A stretch of DNA of 31,213 nt from Clostridia bacterium (GCA_017462125.1 JAFTRQ010000191.1:1-31213), one strand, 5' to 3'. Shown: positions 24,135-31,213, counted from the stretch's first letter. Translations and numbers: made by a program. Notes: generated by a model from the sequence alone, not told the origin.

Positions 24135-26231
24135 ATGAACAGGTATTTCAAAAAACAGTCCTTCCGCATCGCTTTTGTTGTGGCGCTGTTTGTTGTGGTC
24201 TGCTTCGTTTACGTGGTGAGAATGGTGAATATTTCCGCCAATGCCGATCCGACGGACGATATACAAACGGGTACGTACGAGAGGTCCGTGCCGATCCAAG
24301 CCTTGCGGGGCGAGATCTATGACCGCAACGGAAAGCTGTTGGTGTATAACGAATATACCTATGATATGGTGTTTGATTACGATGCGATGGCGGCTACACA
24401 GATAGAGCGAAATTATGCCATTCTGCAGGCGGTCTATGCCCTGCGTGCAACGGGCAACGAAGCGCACAGAACCGAATCCAGCTTTCCCTTTGACGGAGCC
24501 TACCCGAACTATACCTATAGTGCCGAGGCGAGAGATCGAGACTCCAATATCTATTACAGATTGCTAAAAAGGATTGCGCAAAATGAGCTTGAGGAGGATG
24601 CTCCCGTCAGTAAGACCGAGCTGACGGCTTCGTATCTGGAAACCTTTTATGCGGAAAATCCCCAAGAATTTCCTGCAGAGCAGGAGATCGTAGATTGGTA
24701 TTTGAGCAGATATAAGCTGAACGCTGTCGATTCTGCGGGAGAGGCATTGTTCTCCGATAGCGAGATCGATACGATCATCCGTGTCAGATACGATATGGAG
24801 GTAGCTGATTTTTCGATCTATACCCGATACGTGATGGCGAAGGATCTGGATATTTCCTTCATTACTTATATAGCGGAGCTAAACGTTGTCGGTGCGGATT
24901 TTGTGGTAGAGACCGAGCGGGTATATGCTTATCCGGGATATGCTTCACATATTCTTGGCCGCACGGGCGCGATTCCGTCCGAAAGCTGGGAGTATTACAA
25001 GGCGCTCGGTTATGAAATGAATGCTGTGATAGGCCTTGATGGCTGTGAGGCGGCGTTTGAGGAATATTTGCGCGGTGAGGATGGCGTGATGATCGTCACC
25101 GAGGATGAAAACGGCAATATCATTGACAGCAGAATAGAAAAGGAGCCTGTAGCGGGGAAGGACGTCTATCTGACCATTGACATCGACCTGCAGATCGCCG
25201 CCGAGGATGGACTTGCGCATGCCGTGGCAAGGTTGGGTGTGGGCGACGCAGGAGCTCTGACCGCCATTGATCCCGACAACGGCGAGGTGCTGGCGCTTGC
25301 CTCTTATCCTACCTTTGATCTTTCCACATACGGGGAGGATTATAATGAATTGCTTGCCAACTCTGCCAACCCGCTTTATAATCGTGCCTTGGACGGACTT
25401 TATGCACCCGGTTCAACCTTCAAGATCGGAATGGTAGCCGCGGGAATCAGCAGCGGAACAGTCAAGGCCGATACTGTTATCAACTGTACGGGAAGATATA
25501 CCCATTACAGCGATTATCAGCCGCGATGCTGGATCTATCCGGGCTCTCACGGATATCTGAACTCTATGGGAGCGCTTGAGGTCTCCTGCAACTGCTATTT
25601 TTACGAGCTTGGCAGACTGATGGGCATCGATATGATGAATGAATACTGTACGCTTTACGGATTGGGTCAATATACGGGTATTGAGCTTGGAGAGAAAAAG
25701 GGAATATTGGCGGGACCGACCTACCGCGAGGAGAACGGACTTGAGGGCTGGACCGCGGGTAACACGATCTCTGCCGCCATTGGTCAGTCTGATAATACCT
25801 TTACGCCAATACAGGTATCGGTGTACGTTTCCACGGTGCTGAATGGCGGTACTCGATATGCCGCGCACCTGCTCAAGGAGGTGCGTTCGTATAAAAGCGA
25901 GCAAGCGATCCTTGTCAATGAGGCGGAGGTGCTCAGCCAAGTCAATTTGACCCCGTCAGCCGTCACCGCGGCTAAGCAGGGTATGAAGCAGATGGTGCAA
26001 TCCTCTGCAGCCGTATCAAATTATATGTCGAGCGTTCCGGTAACGGTAGGAGGAAAAACGGGTACGGCACAGCTTGGAGGATCGAGCGAGGAGAACGGAC
26101 TTTTCGTTTGCGCCGCTCCTTATAACGATCCCGAGATCGTCGTTACCGCCGTGCTTGAGCATGCGGGCGGCGGTACTTATGCCGCGCTTGTTGCGTCCTA
26201 CGTTTTGGATGCCTATTATGGAGTTGACTGA
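24135..26231 (+). CDS. mrdA: Penicillin-binding protein 2 (class B transpeptidase)
   Basis: A 698-aa bitopic membrane protein that cross-links peptidoglycan in the elongation machine with RodA and MreB. The start is 24135 (MNRYFK): GGGAGG is six bases upstream, while the in-frame ATG at 24129 abuts it. One TM helix (about 12-32) is followed by the pedestal region with RGEIYDRNG. The transpeptidase domain has S427-T-F-K430, S484-C-N486 and K641-T-G643. An insertion of about 150 residues (about 95-240) between the pedestal halves is acidic and gives above-average length. It is the last gene of the operon, followed closely by a hairpin-array element. Confidence 0.93.
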   Translation: MNRYFKKQSFRIAFVVALFVVVCFVYVVRMVNISANADPTDDIQTGTYERSVPIQALRGEIYDRNGKLLVYNEYTYDMVFDYDAMAATQIERNYAILQAVYALRATGNEAHRTESSFPFDGAYPNYTYSAEARDRDSNIYYRLLKRIAQNELEEDAPVSKTELTASYLETFYAENPQEFPAEQEIVDWYLSRYKLNAVDSAGEALFSDSEIDTIIRVRYDMEVADFSIYTRYVMAKDLDISFITYIAELNVVGADFVVETERVYAYPGYASHILGRTGAIPSESWEYYKALGYEMNAVIGLDGCEAAFEEYLRGEDGVMIVTEDENGNIIDSRIEKEPVAGKDVYLTIDIDLQIAAEDGLAHAVARLGVGDAGALTAIDPDNGEVLALASYPTFDLSTYGEDYNELLANSANPLYNRALDGLYAPGSTFKIGMVAAGISSGTVKADTVINCTGRYTHYSDYQPRCWIYPGSHGYLNSMGALEVSCNCYFYELGRLMGIDMMNEYCTLYGLGQYTGIELGEKKGILAGPTYREENGLEGWTAGNTISAAIGQSDNTFTPIQVSVYVSTVLNGGTRYAAHLLKEVRSYKSEQAILVNEAEVLSQVNLTPSAVTAAKQGMKQMVQSSAAVSNYMSSVPVTVGGKTGTAQLGGSSEENGLFVCAAPYNDPEIVVTAVLEHAGGGTYAALVASYVLDAYYGVD

Positions 26232-26280
26232 TCAAAAAATCCCGACGGATATGCTTCGGGGTCTAAAGGACAGTAAAAAA

Positions 26281-26313
26281 GCCGATATGGATTTGTTTCC
26301 GTATCGGCTTTTT
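26281..26313 (+). terminator. Terminator of the maf-mreB-mrdA operon
   Basis: GCCGATATGGA (26281-26291) pairs with TCCGTATCGGC (26298-26308) with one wobble; TTTTT follows and AAAAAA precedes, so it can work both ways. Confidence 0.85.
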
Positions 26314-26376
26314 CTATTGCACCACCACTTTCAGTGGTGAGTAAGTGCGCATTTTCTGATGGTATTTAGGTTTTTA

Positions 26377-26546
26377 GTGATATGCTGTCTTCGCCAGCGT
26401 GATATTACTCGCCTGTTCGTAGTGATATTGAAGCCTTACGGCTTCAGTGATATTCTATTCGCCATAAAACTCGCGTAGCGAATATAACTCGTCGTAAGAC
26501 GAATATCACTGCGAAGCAATATAACTCGCCGTAGGCGAATAGAGTT
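26377..26546. repeat. GTGATATT hairpin array with mid-point inversion
   Basis: GTGATAT(T) occurs at 26377, 26399, 26422 and 26447 (steps 22, 23, 25). After the middle its complement-like form AATATAAC/AATATCAC occurs at 26481, 26502 and 26518, with a decayed copy at 26538. Between linkers lie small hairpins: TGAAGCC/GGCTTCA, TCGC/GCGA, TCGTC/GACGA and TCGCC/GGCGA, plus less perfect ones. Loops are mostly GTA, TTA or TTC. Confidence 0.75.
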
Positions 26547-26596
26547 GGCGTTGTGTCCTTAGGAACACAACGCCTATACGTCGGGATTTTTATGTG

Positions 26597-27805
26597 TTAA
26601 ATTTCGGGTATTTCGATCTCAACCTCACGTCCTGCTACAGCGGAGCGTGCGATGCCGTCGAGGATCGCTTGGTTGTAAATGATCTGTGACGTGGGAACGG
26701 GAGCGGGTCTGCCGTATTTTACCGCGTCGAGGAAGGAGCGGATCTTCTTATTGAAGAGAGGCTGATCTGCCGGGATGATCGGAATGACCGTTTCGGTCTG
26801 AAGTCCTGCCTGCTCGTGATAGATCTTCATAGGGCCGCCAACCGTGCCGTTCCAGCAGTCGGTGGAGGGGATGCGCAGGCTTCCCTTGGTGCCCATAATG
26901 ATTGTGTCACCGGGGGTGTCGAGATTCATTGCCCAGGAGATGCGGAAGTCAAGGATCACGCCGCCCTCGAGACGAATGAATGCTGCCGCAAAGTCGTCAA
27001 CCTCGAATTTTGCCGCGATCTCTGCGCTTCTGTCTGCGTAATCGTAGGCTACGCCTTGATGATTGCACTTGTATCCCGAATAGTTGGGATCCTTACCGAA
27101 AAAGTCGGACTTGTAGCCTGTAACGGTCAGCGGCTTGGGGTAGCCGATTGCGTTAAGAACCATATCAAGAGAATAACAGCCGATATCGGCGAGTGCGCCA
27201 AGTCCTGCTGTGCCGTCCTCGATAAACGTGGTCTTGTTTATGTTTGCGGGGATGCCGCGGCGACGTCCGCCACCTGTCTGAATGTAGTAAACTCTGCCAA
27301 GCTCGCCGGACTCAACGATCTTTTTGATCATCTGCATATTGGCATCAAGTCTGGGCTGGAAGCCGATGGAAAGCACGGCTCCCGATTCCTTTTCGACCTT
27401 CATGATCTCGATGGCTTCGTCAAGAGTAACCGTGAAGGGCTTTTCAAGAAGCACGTGAATGCCCTTTTTCAGCGCCATGATCGTAGGGTCCTTGTGCTGA
27501 CGGTTGTAGGTGCAGATCGAGACTGCATCAAGCTTGAGGCTTTCGTCGTTCAGCATATCAACGTGGGATTTATAATCGGATTTTGCGCCTTCGATACCAC
27601 CCCATTTGAAAAACTCGGCGGCCTTTCCGGGAATGATGTCGCAGCCTGCTACGATCTCGACGTCGGGCATCTGCTTATAGGAGTTCAGATGAGCGCGGGC
27701 AATACCGCCGCAGCCAATGATGCCGATACGGAGCTTTCTTGCGGTGTCTATTTTTTCTTCCTGCTTGACGTTGTAGTCAAGGCCTTTATCCATTTGTTCT
27801 GCCAT
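26597..27805 (-). CDS. Gfo/Idh/MocA family NAD(P)-dependent dehydrogenase (copy 2)
   Basis: A 402-aa protein; start 27805 (MAEQMDKG) with GGAGG eight bases upstream. The N-terminal Rossmann fold carries GIIGCGGIA (28-36). EKP (121-123) holds the lysine that is catalytic in this family. The C-terminal domain contains DIGCYSLD, with Tyr where many members have His, as in glucose-fructose oxidoreductase-like enzymes. It should oxidise or reduce a sugar, cyclitol or glycoside. It is a tandem paralogue of the gene at 27887-29077, with near-identical ends (EVEIEIPEI). It carries a seven-residue-scale insertion near KCNHQGVAYDY. A terminator hairpin lies between the two, so this copy may be made at a lower level. 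Exact substrate unknown. Confidence 0.92.
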   Translation of the reverse strand: MAEQMDKGLDYNVKQEEKIDTARKLRIGIIGCGGIARAHLNSYKQMPDVEIVAGCDIIPGKAAEFFKWGGIEGAKSDYKSHVDMLNDESLKLDAVSICTYNRQHKDPTIMALKKGIHVLLEKPFTVTLDEAIEIMKVEKESGAVLSIGFQPRLDANMQMIKKIVESGELGRVYYIQTGGGRRRGIPANINKTTFIEDGTAGLGALADIGCYSLDMVLNAIGYPKPLTVTGYKSDFFGKDPNYSGYKCNHQGVAYDYADRSAEIAAKFEVDDFAAAFIRLEGGVILDFRISWAMNLDTPGDTIIMGTKGSLRIPSTDCWNGTVGGPMKIYHEQAGLQTETVIPIIPADQPLFNKKIRSFLDAVKYGRPAPVPTSQIIYNQAILDGIARSAVAGREVEIEIPEI

Positions 27806-27830
27806 TTGGTCGTCCTCCGTTAATGTTTTA

Positions 27831-27864
27831 TAAAAGCCACGCAAAAGCGATTGCTTTGCGTGGC
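27831..27864 (-). terminator. Hairpin between the two dehydrogenase genes
   Basis: GCCACGCAAA (27836-27845) pairs perfectly with TTTGCGTGGC (27855-27864), 9-nt loop. On minus it is followed by TTTTATAAAA. It lies 31 bases upstream of the second copy's ATG and may attenuate read-through; I see no separate promoter after it. Confidence 0.75.
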
Positions 27865-27886
27865 TTTTGCTTTAAAAAAGTACTGA

Positions 27887-29077
27887 TCAGATCTCGGGTA
27901 TCTCGATCTCAACCTCACGTCCTGCTACAGCGGAGCGAGCGATACCGTCAAGGATCGCCTGGTTGTAGATGATCTGAGAGGTGGGAACGGGAGCGGGACG
28001 GTTGTACTTGATTGCGTCGAGGAAAGAGCGGATCTTCTTGTAGAAGAGACCGTCTTGAAGAGTCTTTCCGGAGGGAATGAGCGGGATCTCGGTAACGGTC
28101 TGGAGACCTGCAACCTCGTGGTAGATCTTCATGGGGCTGTAGAACGTACCGTTCCAGCAGTCGGTGGAGGGAACGCGAAGGCTTCCCTTGGTACCCATAA
28201 TAATGGTGTCACCGGGGGTGTCAAGGTTCATAGCCCAAGCGATACGGAAGTCGAGGATGATACCGCCCTCAAGACGAACGAACGCAGCTGCGAAGTCGTC
28301 AACGCCGAACTTCTCTGCATATTCAGCTCTCTTAGCCTCAGGATAACCCGAGTAGTTGGGATCCTTACCGAAGAAATCGGACTTGTAACCCGAAACGGTC
28401 AAGGGCTTGGGATAGCCGATCGCGTTGAGAACCAGGTCGAGAGAGTAGCAACCGATGTCAGCGAGCGCGCCGAGACCTGCGGTCTTGTCCTCGATGAAGC
28501 TGGTTCCGAAGGGGGTGGGAATACCGCGGCGGCGTCCGCCACCGGTCTGGATGTAGTAGATCTGACCGAGCTCGCCGGACTGCACGATCTTCTTGATCTG
28601 CTGCATATTGGCATCAAGTCTGGGCTGGAAGCCGATGGAAATGATCTTGCCGCTTTCCTTTTCTGCCTTCATAACCTCGATCGCCTCGTCGAGAGTTACG
28701 GTAAAGGGCTTTTCGAGCATTACGTGTACACCCTTCTTCAGAGCGTAAATAGCGGGCTCTGCGTGCTGACGGTTGTATGTACAGATAGATACCGCGTCGA
28801 GAGCGAGGGACTCGTCATCAAGCATTTCCTTGTGAGAAGCGTAGTCTGTCTTAACGCCTTCAACACCGTGCTTTGCCATGAAAGCGGCAGCCTTGCCGGG
28901 GATAAGGTCGGCACCTGCAACGATCTCTACGTCGGGCATTGCCTTGTAGCAGAGCATATGAGAGTCTGCTATCCAACCGCAACCGATAATACCGACTCTC
29001 AATTTTTTGTTTGTGTCGATAACAACGTTTTCGGATTTTGCATTGTAATCGAGATTAGCATCCATTTTTTCAGCCAT
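27887..29077 (-). CDS. Gfo/Idh/MocA family NAD(P)-dependent dehydrogenase (copy 1)
   Basis: A 396-aa protein; start 29077 (MAEKMDAN) with GGAGG eight bases upstream. Rossmann motif GIIGCGWIA, EKP motif in MLEKPFTV, then GGGRRRGIP and DIGCYSLDLV. The middle and C-terminal parts are very close to the downstream copy. Its codons are more uniform (GTC, CTC, AAC, preferred by aspS too), pointing to high expression. It follows the sugar isomerase gene by 37 bases. Gfo/Idh enzymes paired with TIM-barrel isomerases commonly break down inositols, rare sugars or glycosides through keto intermediates. That is the likely setting here, with the substrate unknown. Confidence 0.93.
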   Translation of the reverse strand: MAEKMDANLDYNAKSENVVIDTNKKLRVGIIGCGWIADSHMLCYKAMPDVEIVAGADLIPGKAAAFMAKHGVEGVKTDYASHKEMLDDESLALDAVSICTYNRQHAEPAIYALKKGVHVMLEKPFTVTLDEAIEVMKAEKESGKIISIGFQPRLDANMQQIKKIVQSGELGQIYYIQTGGGRRRGIPTPFGTSFIEDKTAGLGALADIGCYSLDLVLNAIGYPKPLTVSGYKSDFFGKDPNYSGYPEAKRAEYAEKFGVDDFAAAFVRLEGGIILDFRIAWAMNLDTPGDTIIMGTKGSLRVPSTDCWNGTFYSPMKIYHEVAGLQTVTEIPLIPSGKTLQDGLFYKKIRSFLDAIKYNRPAPVPTSQIIYNQAILDGIARSAVAGREVEIEIPEI

Positions 29078-29114
29078 TGTTTTGTCCTCCAATTAATATA
29101 ATGTAGATTTTAAA

Positions 29115-29930
29115 TTACCATTCAAAGCTCTTGAGGTAATCAATGCTCTTCTTAATGCTCTCAAGGGGAGAGAGACCCATAGTAGCCTGATCCTGCTCAA
29201 CGATAACCCACTCGGCACCTGCATCCTGCGCCGCGGCGAGAATTGCGGGGAAGTCCTGAAGTCCGCTACCGACGGGACGGAATTCGAAGCCGGAGGGACG
29301 AACGGGAGCCTTTTTGTCGATGCCGATCAGCTCATACATATCATCGCTCTTTTCGCCTACGAAGTCCTTGAGGTGAACCACGGGAGCGCGACCGCTGTAC
29401 TTCTTGACGTATTCTGCGGGATTTTCGCCGCCGACGTTAACCCAACAGGTGTCAAGCTCGGTTTGGAGCAGCTCTGCGGGAACGGTGTCATAAAGAATAT
29501 CGAGAGCGTATTTGTCGTTGATCTTCAAAAATTCGAAGTCGTGGTTGTGGTAAAGCATCTGCATGCCAAAGGTCTTGGCAGCCTTTCCGAGAATGCCGAT
29601 AAACTCAACAACGTAGGGGAAGTTTGCGTTATCGGGACGGTGCTCGGGCATAAGATAGGGAACTACAACGTACTTGCAGCCTATTTCTGCGTATGCGGAA
29701 AGAACACCGATGGGATCCTTCAGCATATCCACGTAAGGCACGTGGGAGGAGATGGGAACGAGACCTAATTCAGCGCACCAAGCCTTGATATCTGCAGGCT
29801 TGTTTCCGTAGAGGCCGGCGAATTCAACGCCGTCATAGCCCATTTCCTTGATTTTTTTAAGCGTACCGTAAAGATCGGCGCTTGCGTCATCTCTGACTGA
29901 GTATACCTGAACTGCAATCGGTAAAGACAT
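29115..29930 (-). CDS. Sugar phosphate isomerase/epimerase family TIM-barrel protein
   Basis: A 271-aa protein of the AP-endonuclease-2/xylose-isomerase-like TIM barrel family, which includes IolE, IolH and related keto-sugar enzymes. GAGGAGG precedes its ATG. Barrel features in order: AVQVYSVRD at strand 1, GYDGVEFAG, SSHVPY with H63, KYVVVPY, YHNHDFEF (127-134), TELDTCWV with D160, VVHLKDF with H186 and WVIVEQD with E245. The last ones are probable metal ligands. It heads the sugar operon with its own promoter and three phased repeats. It should act before or after the two dehydrogenases in one short pathway. Confidence 0.92.
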   Translation of the reverse strand: MSLPIAVQVYSVRDDASADLYGTLKKIKEMGYDGVEFAGLYGNKPADIKAWCAELGLVPISSHVPYVDMLKDPIGVLSAYAEIGCKYVVVPYLMPEHRPDNANFPYVVEFIGILGKAAKTFGMQMLYHNHDFEFLKINDKYALDILYDTVPAELLQTELDTCWVNVGGENPAEYVKKYSGRAPVVHLKDFVGEKSDDMYELIGIDKKAPVRPSGFEFRPVGSGLQDFPAILAAAQDAGAEWVIVEQDQATMGLSPLESIKKSIDYLKSFEW

Positions 29931-29993
29931 AATAAATCCTCCTCAATATATATAATAAAGGTATATAGAAAACAAAGTCGTCCTCTTAATGCA

Positions 29994-30022
29994 ATTATAA
30001 GACATTTTATGCCGTGAATCAA
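29994..30022 (-). promoter_or_regulatory. Promoter of the sugar catabolism operon
   Basis: On the minus strand TTGATT (30022-30017), 17-bp spacer, TATAAT (29999-29994), 64 bases ahead of the isomerase start. Confidence 0.8.
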
Positions 30023-30047
30023 GACATTTTTGGGTATTGAAAAGACA
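29999..30047 (-). promoter_or_regulatory. Three helically phased TGTCTT repeats, candidate operator
   Basis: AAGACA on plus (TGTCTT on minus) occurs at 29999-30004, 30021-30026 and 30042-30047, spaced 22 and 21 bases, two helical turns. The first overlaps the end of the -10, the second touches the -35, the third lies upstream: a layout suited to a regulator bound on one face of the DNA. Confidence 0.5.
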
Positions 30048-30084
30048 ATTATTGCTGTTTTATATTAAAAATGTCAAAATGCGT

Positions 30085-30108
30085 AAAAATGCACCCGCTT
30101 TTTGTGCA
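30085..30108 (-). terminator. Weak terminator of the decayed gene
   Basis: TGCAC (30090-30094) and GTGCA (30104-30108) pair over 5 bp, followed on minus by TTTTT. Weak stem. Confidence 0.35.
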
Positions 30109-30127
30109 AAAATTACAAACAAAAAGG

Positions 30128-30646
30128 TCACTCTATCGTTATGAATACACCTTCGCCGCTGTCAAGAGTTATGTTATAAGCTCCGTTTTCGCATTTGAGA
30201 GGCTGGGGATAACCATTGTACCAAGCGGTTACTGTCTGTGCGGCGTTCGCGTACATAGGAAGAAGGTTGGCAAATGGGGTGCGCCCGGTTTCCTCGAGAT
30301 ATTTGTTTTGAATTTTCGTTAGTGCGGGCATATCATCGGTTCCTGGCTCGTCGATGAGGTAAGAGCCGGTATAGGAGGGATGGTGCTTATAGGCGTCTGT
30401 GACCGATAAATCGTCGATGCACCATTCGTCGCTGAGATAAGCTTCGATGCCGTTTTCATCACAAAAATCCAAAATCATATCTCTGCTTTCGCCGCGGGAG
30501 TTATTATTGGTAAGAACTACCCAATCGAAACCGCAGTCGGCAAAGATCTTTAAATATTATTCGTCTACGTTGCCATCGATGAAGTTGCCTTTGGTTCCAA
30601 GCTTGATGCGCTTGCGCTTGAAGTATTCTTGATTATACTTTTCCAT
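30128..30646 (-). pseudogene. Decayed glycoside-hydrolase-like gene (in-frame stop and internal deletion)
   Basis: The ATG at 30646 follows GGAG with good spacing. The frame reads 29 codons to a TAA (30559-30557, after GNVDE), then continues in the same frame without interruption to 30128. After the stop it reads YLKIFADCGFDWVVL, then ENGIEAYLSDEW, then SYLIDEPGTDDMPAL, the half-barrel pattern of a TIM-barrel glycoside hydrolase with an acidic active-site-like DEP. After PMYANAAQ it jumps to a short end (TAWYNG, then LDSGEGVFITIE) typical of the closing beta strands of much longer proteins. So a large central part seems deleted in frame. Intact relatives would be several hundred residues. The remains adjoin a sugar catabolism operon. 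Confidence 0.75.
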
Positions 30647-30716
30647 AATGCTCTCCTTTTCATTTGGTGAGTTTTACAATGCACTGCTTTATAGCCGTTC
30701 TTCGGCCGTTTAATGG

Positions 30717-30733
30717 TTGCTATAGCAATTATA
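30717..30733 (-). promoter_or_regulatory. Palindrome next to a -10 box upstream of the decayed gene
   Basis: TATAAT on minus (30733-30728) is followed at once by the perfect palindrome TTGCTATAGCAA (30717-30728), 70 bases ahead of the ATG. The -35 is poor. The palindrome could be an operator. The rest of 30734-30960 holds only a TTGTGCA/TGCACAA inverted repeat. Confidence 0.4.
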
Positions 30734-30900
30734 ACATTATTTAAAAATCGATTCTATGGATTTTTTTACATATTTATAGCACAATCTTATGTGAGGGCAT
30801 GAAGTGGGGATATGACAGTACGGCGGTGGTGAAAACATTAATAAATAATGTAGTTAAAAATCAGTGAATCGATGGGTGATGCCACGCTTTCGTGTTGTGC

Positions 30901-30917
30901 TTGTGCAATATGCACAA
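30901..30917. repeat. Perfect 7-bp inverted repeat
   Basis: TTGTGCA (30901-30907) and TGCACAA (30911-30917) around ATA. Possible binding site for a dimeric regulator; no gene nearby points to which. Confidence 0.4.
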
Positions 30918-30983
30918 AAATACGACTTACGCTTTGGTTAAAAACACACTTTGTCCAAACCTAAAAAACTTTCAAAAAACCTC

Positions 30984-31012
30984 TTGACAAAAAGTGAAGA
31001 AAGTGGTAGAAT
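30984..31012 (+). promoter_or_regulatory. Tandem promoter P1, rRNA-type
   Basis: TTGACA (30984-30989), 17-bp spacer, TAGAAT (31007-31012), preceded by an A/T-rich UP-like stretch (CTAAAAAACTTTCAAAAAAC). First of a repeated promoter unit. Confidence 0.85.
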
Positions 31013-31101
31013 ATTGAGGCTGTCGTGAGACAGGGAACGAACGCGAGCGAAAGCGAGCGGGACAAAGGTTGAAAAAAATTAAAAAACTTTTGAAAAACCC
31101 C

Positions 31102-31130
31102 TTGACAAAGCGAAACGTTTGTGATATAAT
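31102..31130 (+). promoter_or_regulatory. Tandem promoter P2, rRNA-type, perfect consensus
   Basis: TTGACA (31102-31107), 17-bp spacer, TATAAT (31125-31130). The UP-like stretch before it is nearly the same as that before P1. Confidence 0.92.
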
Positions 31131-31182
31131 AAACAAGTTGCCGCCAAAAAAGGCGACGGTCACAAACCGAGCTTGAAAAGAA

Positions 31183-31213
31183 GTTGAAAAAAACTTAAAA
31201 AAGTTTTGAAAAA
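31183..31213 (+). repeat. Third copy of the UP-like element, cut by the window end
   Basis: GTTG-A7-CTT-A6-GTTTTG-A5 (31183-31213) nearly repeats GTTG-A7-TT-A6-CTTTTG-A5 (31068-31097). A third -35 box is expected near 31218. Confidence 0.75.

Larger units (their letters stand above)
26235..26591. repeat. Inverted-repeat-bounded hairpin-array element, non-coding
   Basis: AAAAATCCCGACG (26235-26247) recurs inverted as CGTCGGGATTTTT (26579-26591): a 13-bp perfect inverted repeat bounding 357 bases. Inside are a terminator-like stem (26281-26308), a CACCACT/AGTGGTG hairpin (26323-26339), an array of small hairpins with GTGATATT-type linkers, and a strong final hairpin (26547-26574: 12 bp, TTA loop, one bulged A). 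No open frame of interest. It fills the whole space between the mrdA stop and the 3' end of the convergent dehydrogenase gene. The size and ends suggest a MITE-like, non-autonomous element; no target duplication is clear. Confidence 0.6.

Noticed and set aside
26377..26546. CRISPR array
   Set aside because: Repeats are only 8 bases, spacing is about 16-25, the units reverse orientation and contain hairpins, and no cas gene is present.
26816..29101. Two long plus-strand open frames antisense to the dehydrogenases
   Set aside because: They mirror each other only because the two sense genes are paralogues; no ribosome sites or domains.
30061..30322. Plus-strand open frame of 83 codons across the decayed gene
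   Set aside because: Antisense to the pseudogene, without start signal or recognisable product.

Overview
The window looks like a chromosomal segment of a low-to-mid GC Gram-positive bacterium of class Clostridia, probably a gut-type lineage. The reasons are strong AGGAGG ribosome sites, near-consensus TTGACA-17-TATAAT promoters, a SleB-type cortex/cell-wall hydrolase, a radical SAM DUF512 gene beside der, a DUF815 ATPase and a CPBP protease. I cannot name the genus. No tRNA, rRNA body, CRISPR array, prophage or transposase gene is visible, but the right edge carries tandem strong promoters that look like the start of an rRNA operon lying just outside.

Layout. 1-612 is non-coding with three hairpins and ends in a promoter. 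613-1539 (+) is a secreted SleB-like hydrolase; 1596-2480 (-) is an acyltransferase-like gene. 8225-2608 (-) is one housekeeping cluster: PDZ/radical SAM DUF512 protein, der, a two-TM membrane protein, obg, ppa and a 60-aa membrane peptide, closed by a terminator. 8518-10110 (+) holds two secreted lipoproteins, the first apparently frameshifted near its end at an A7 run. 10398-15092 (+) is an information-processing operon: zinc-ribbon DEDDh exonuclease, thiI, a phosphoribosyltransferase and aspS.

19432-15270 (-) is a five-gene, lower-GC operon headed by an XRE/TPR-like regulator and followed by one soluble and three membrane proteins that I do not recognise. It is the best candidate here for an undescribed system. 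A DUF815 AAA+ ATPase (19625-20938, +) is divergent from it. 21215-26231 (+) is a cell-shape operon: maf, a MreB homologue with altered active-site residues, a CPBP membrane protease and PBP2, with no mreC or mreD between them.

26235-26591 is a non-coding, inverted-repeat-bounded array of small hairpins separated by GTGATATT-type linkers that reverse orientation midway; it may be a non-autonomous mobile element. 29930-26597 (-) is a sugar catabolism cluster: a TIM-barrel sugar isomerase/epimerase and two tandem Gfo/Idh/MocA dehydrogenase paralogues. 30646-30128 (-) is a decayed glycoside-hydrolase-like gene with an in-frame stop and an apparent internal deletion. 30984-31213 (+) holds two perfect tandem promoters and the upstream part of a third.
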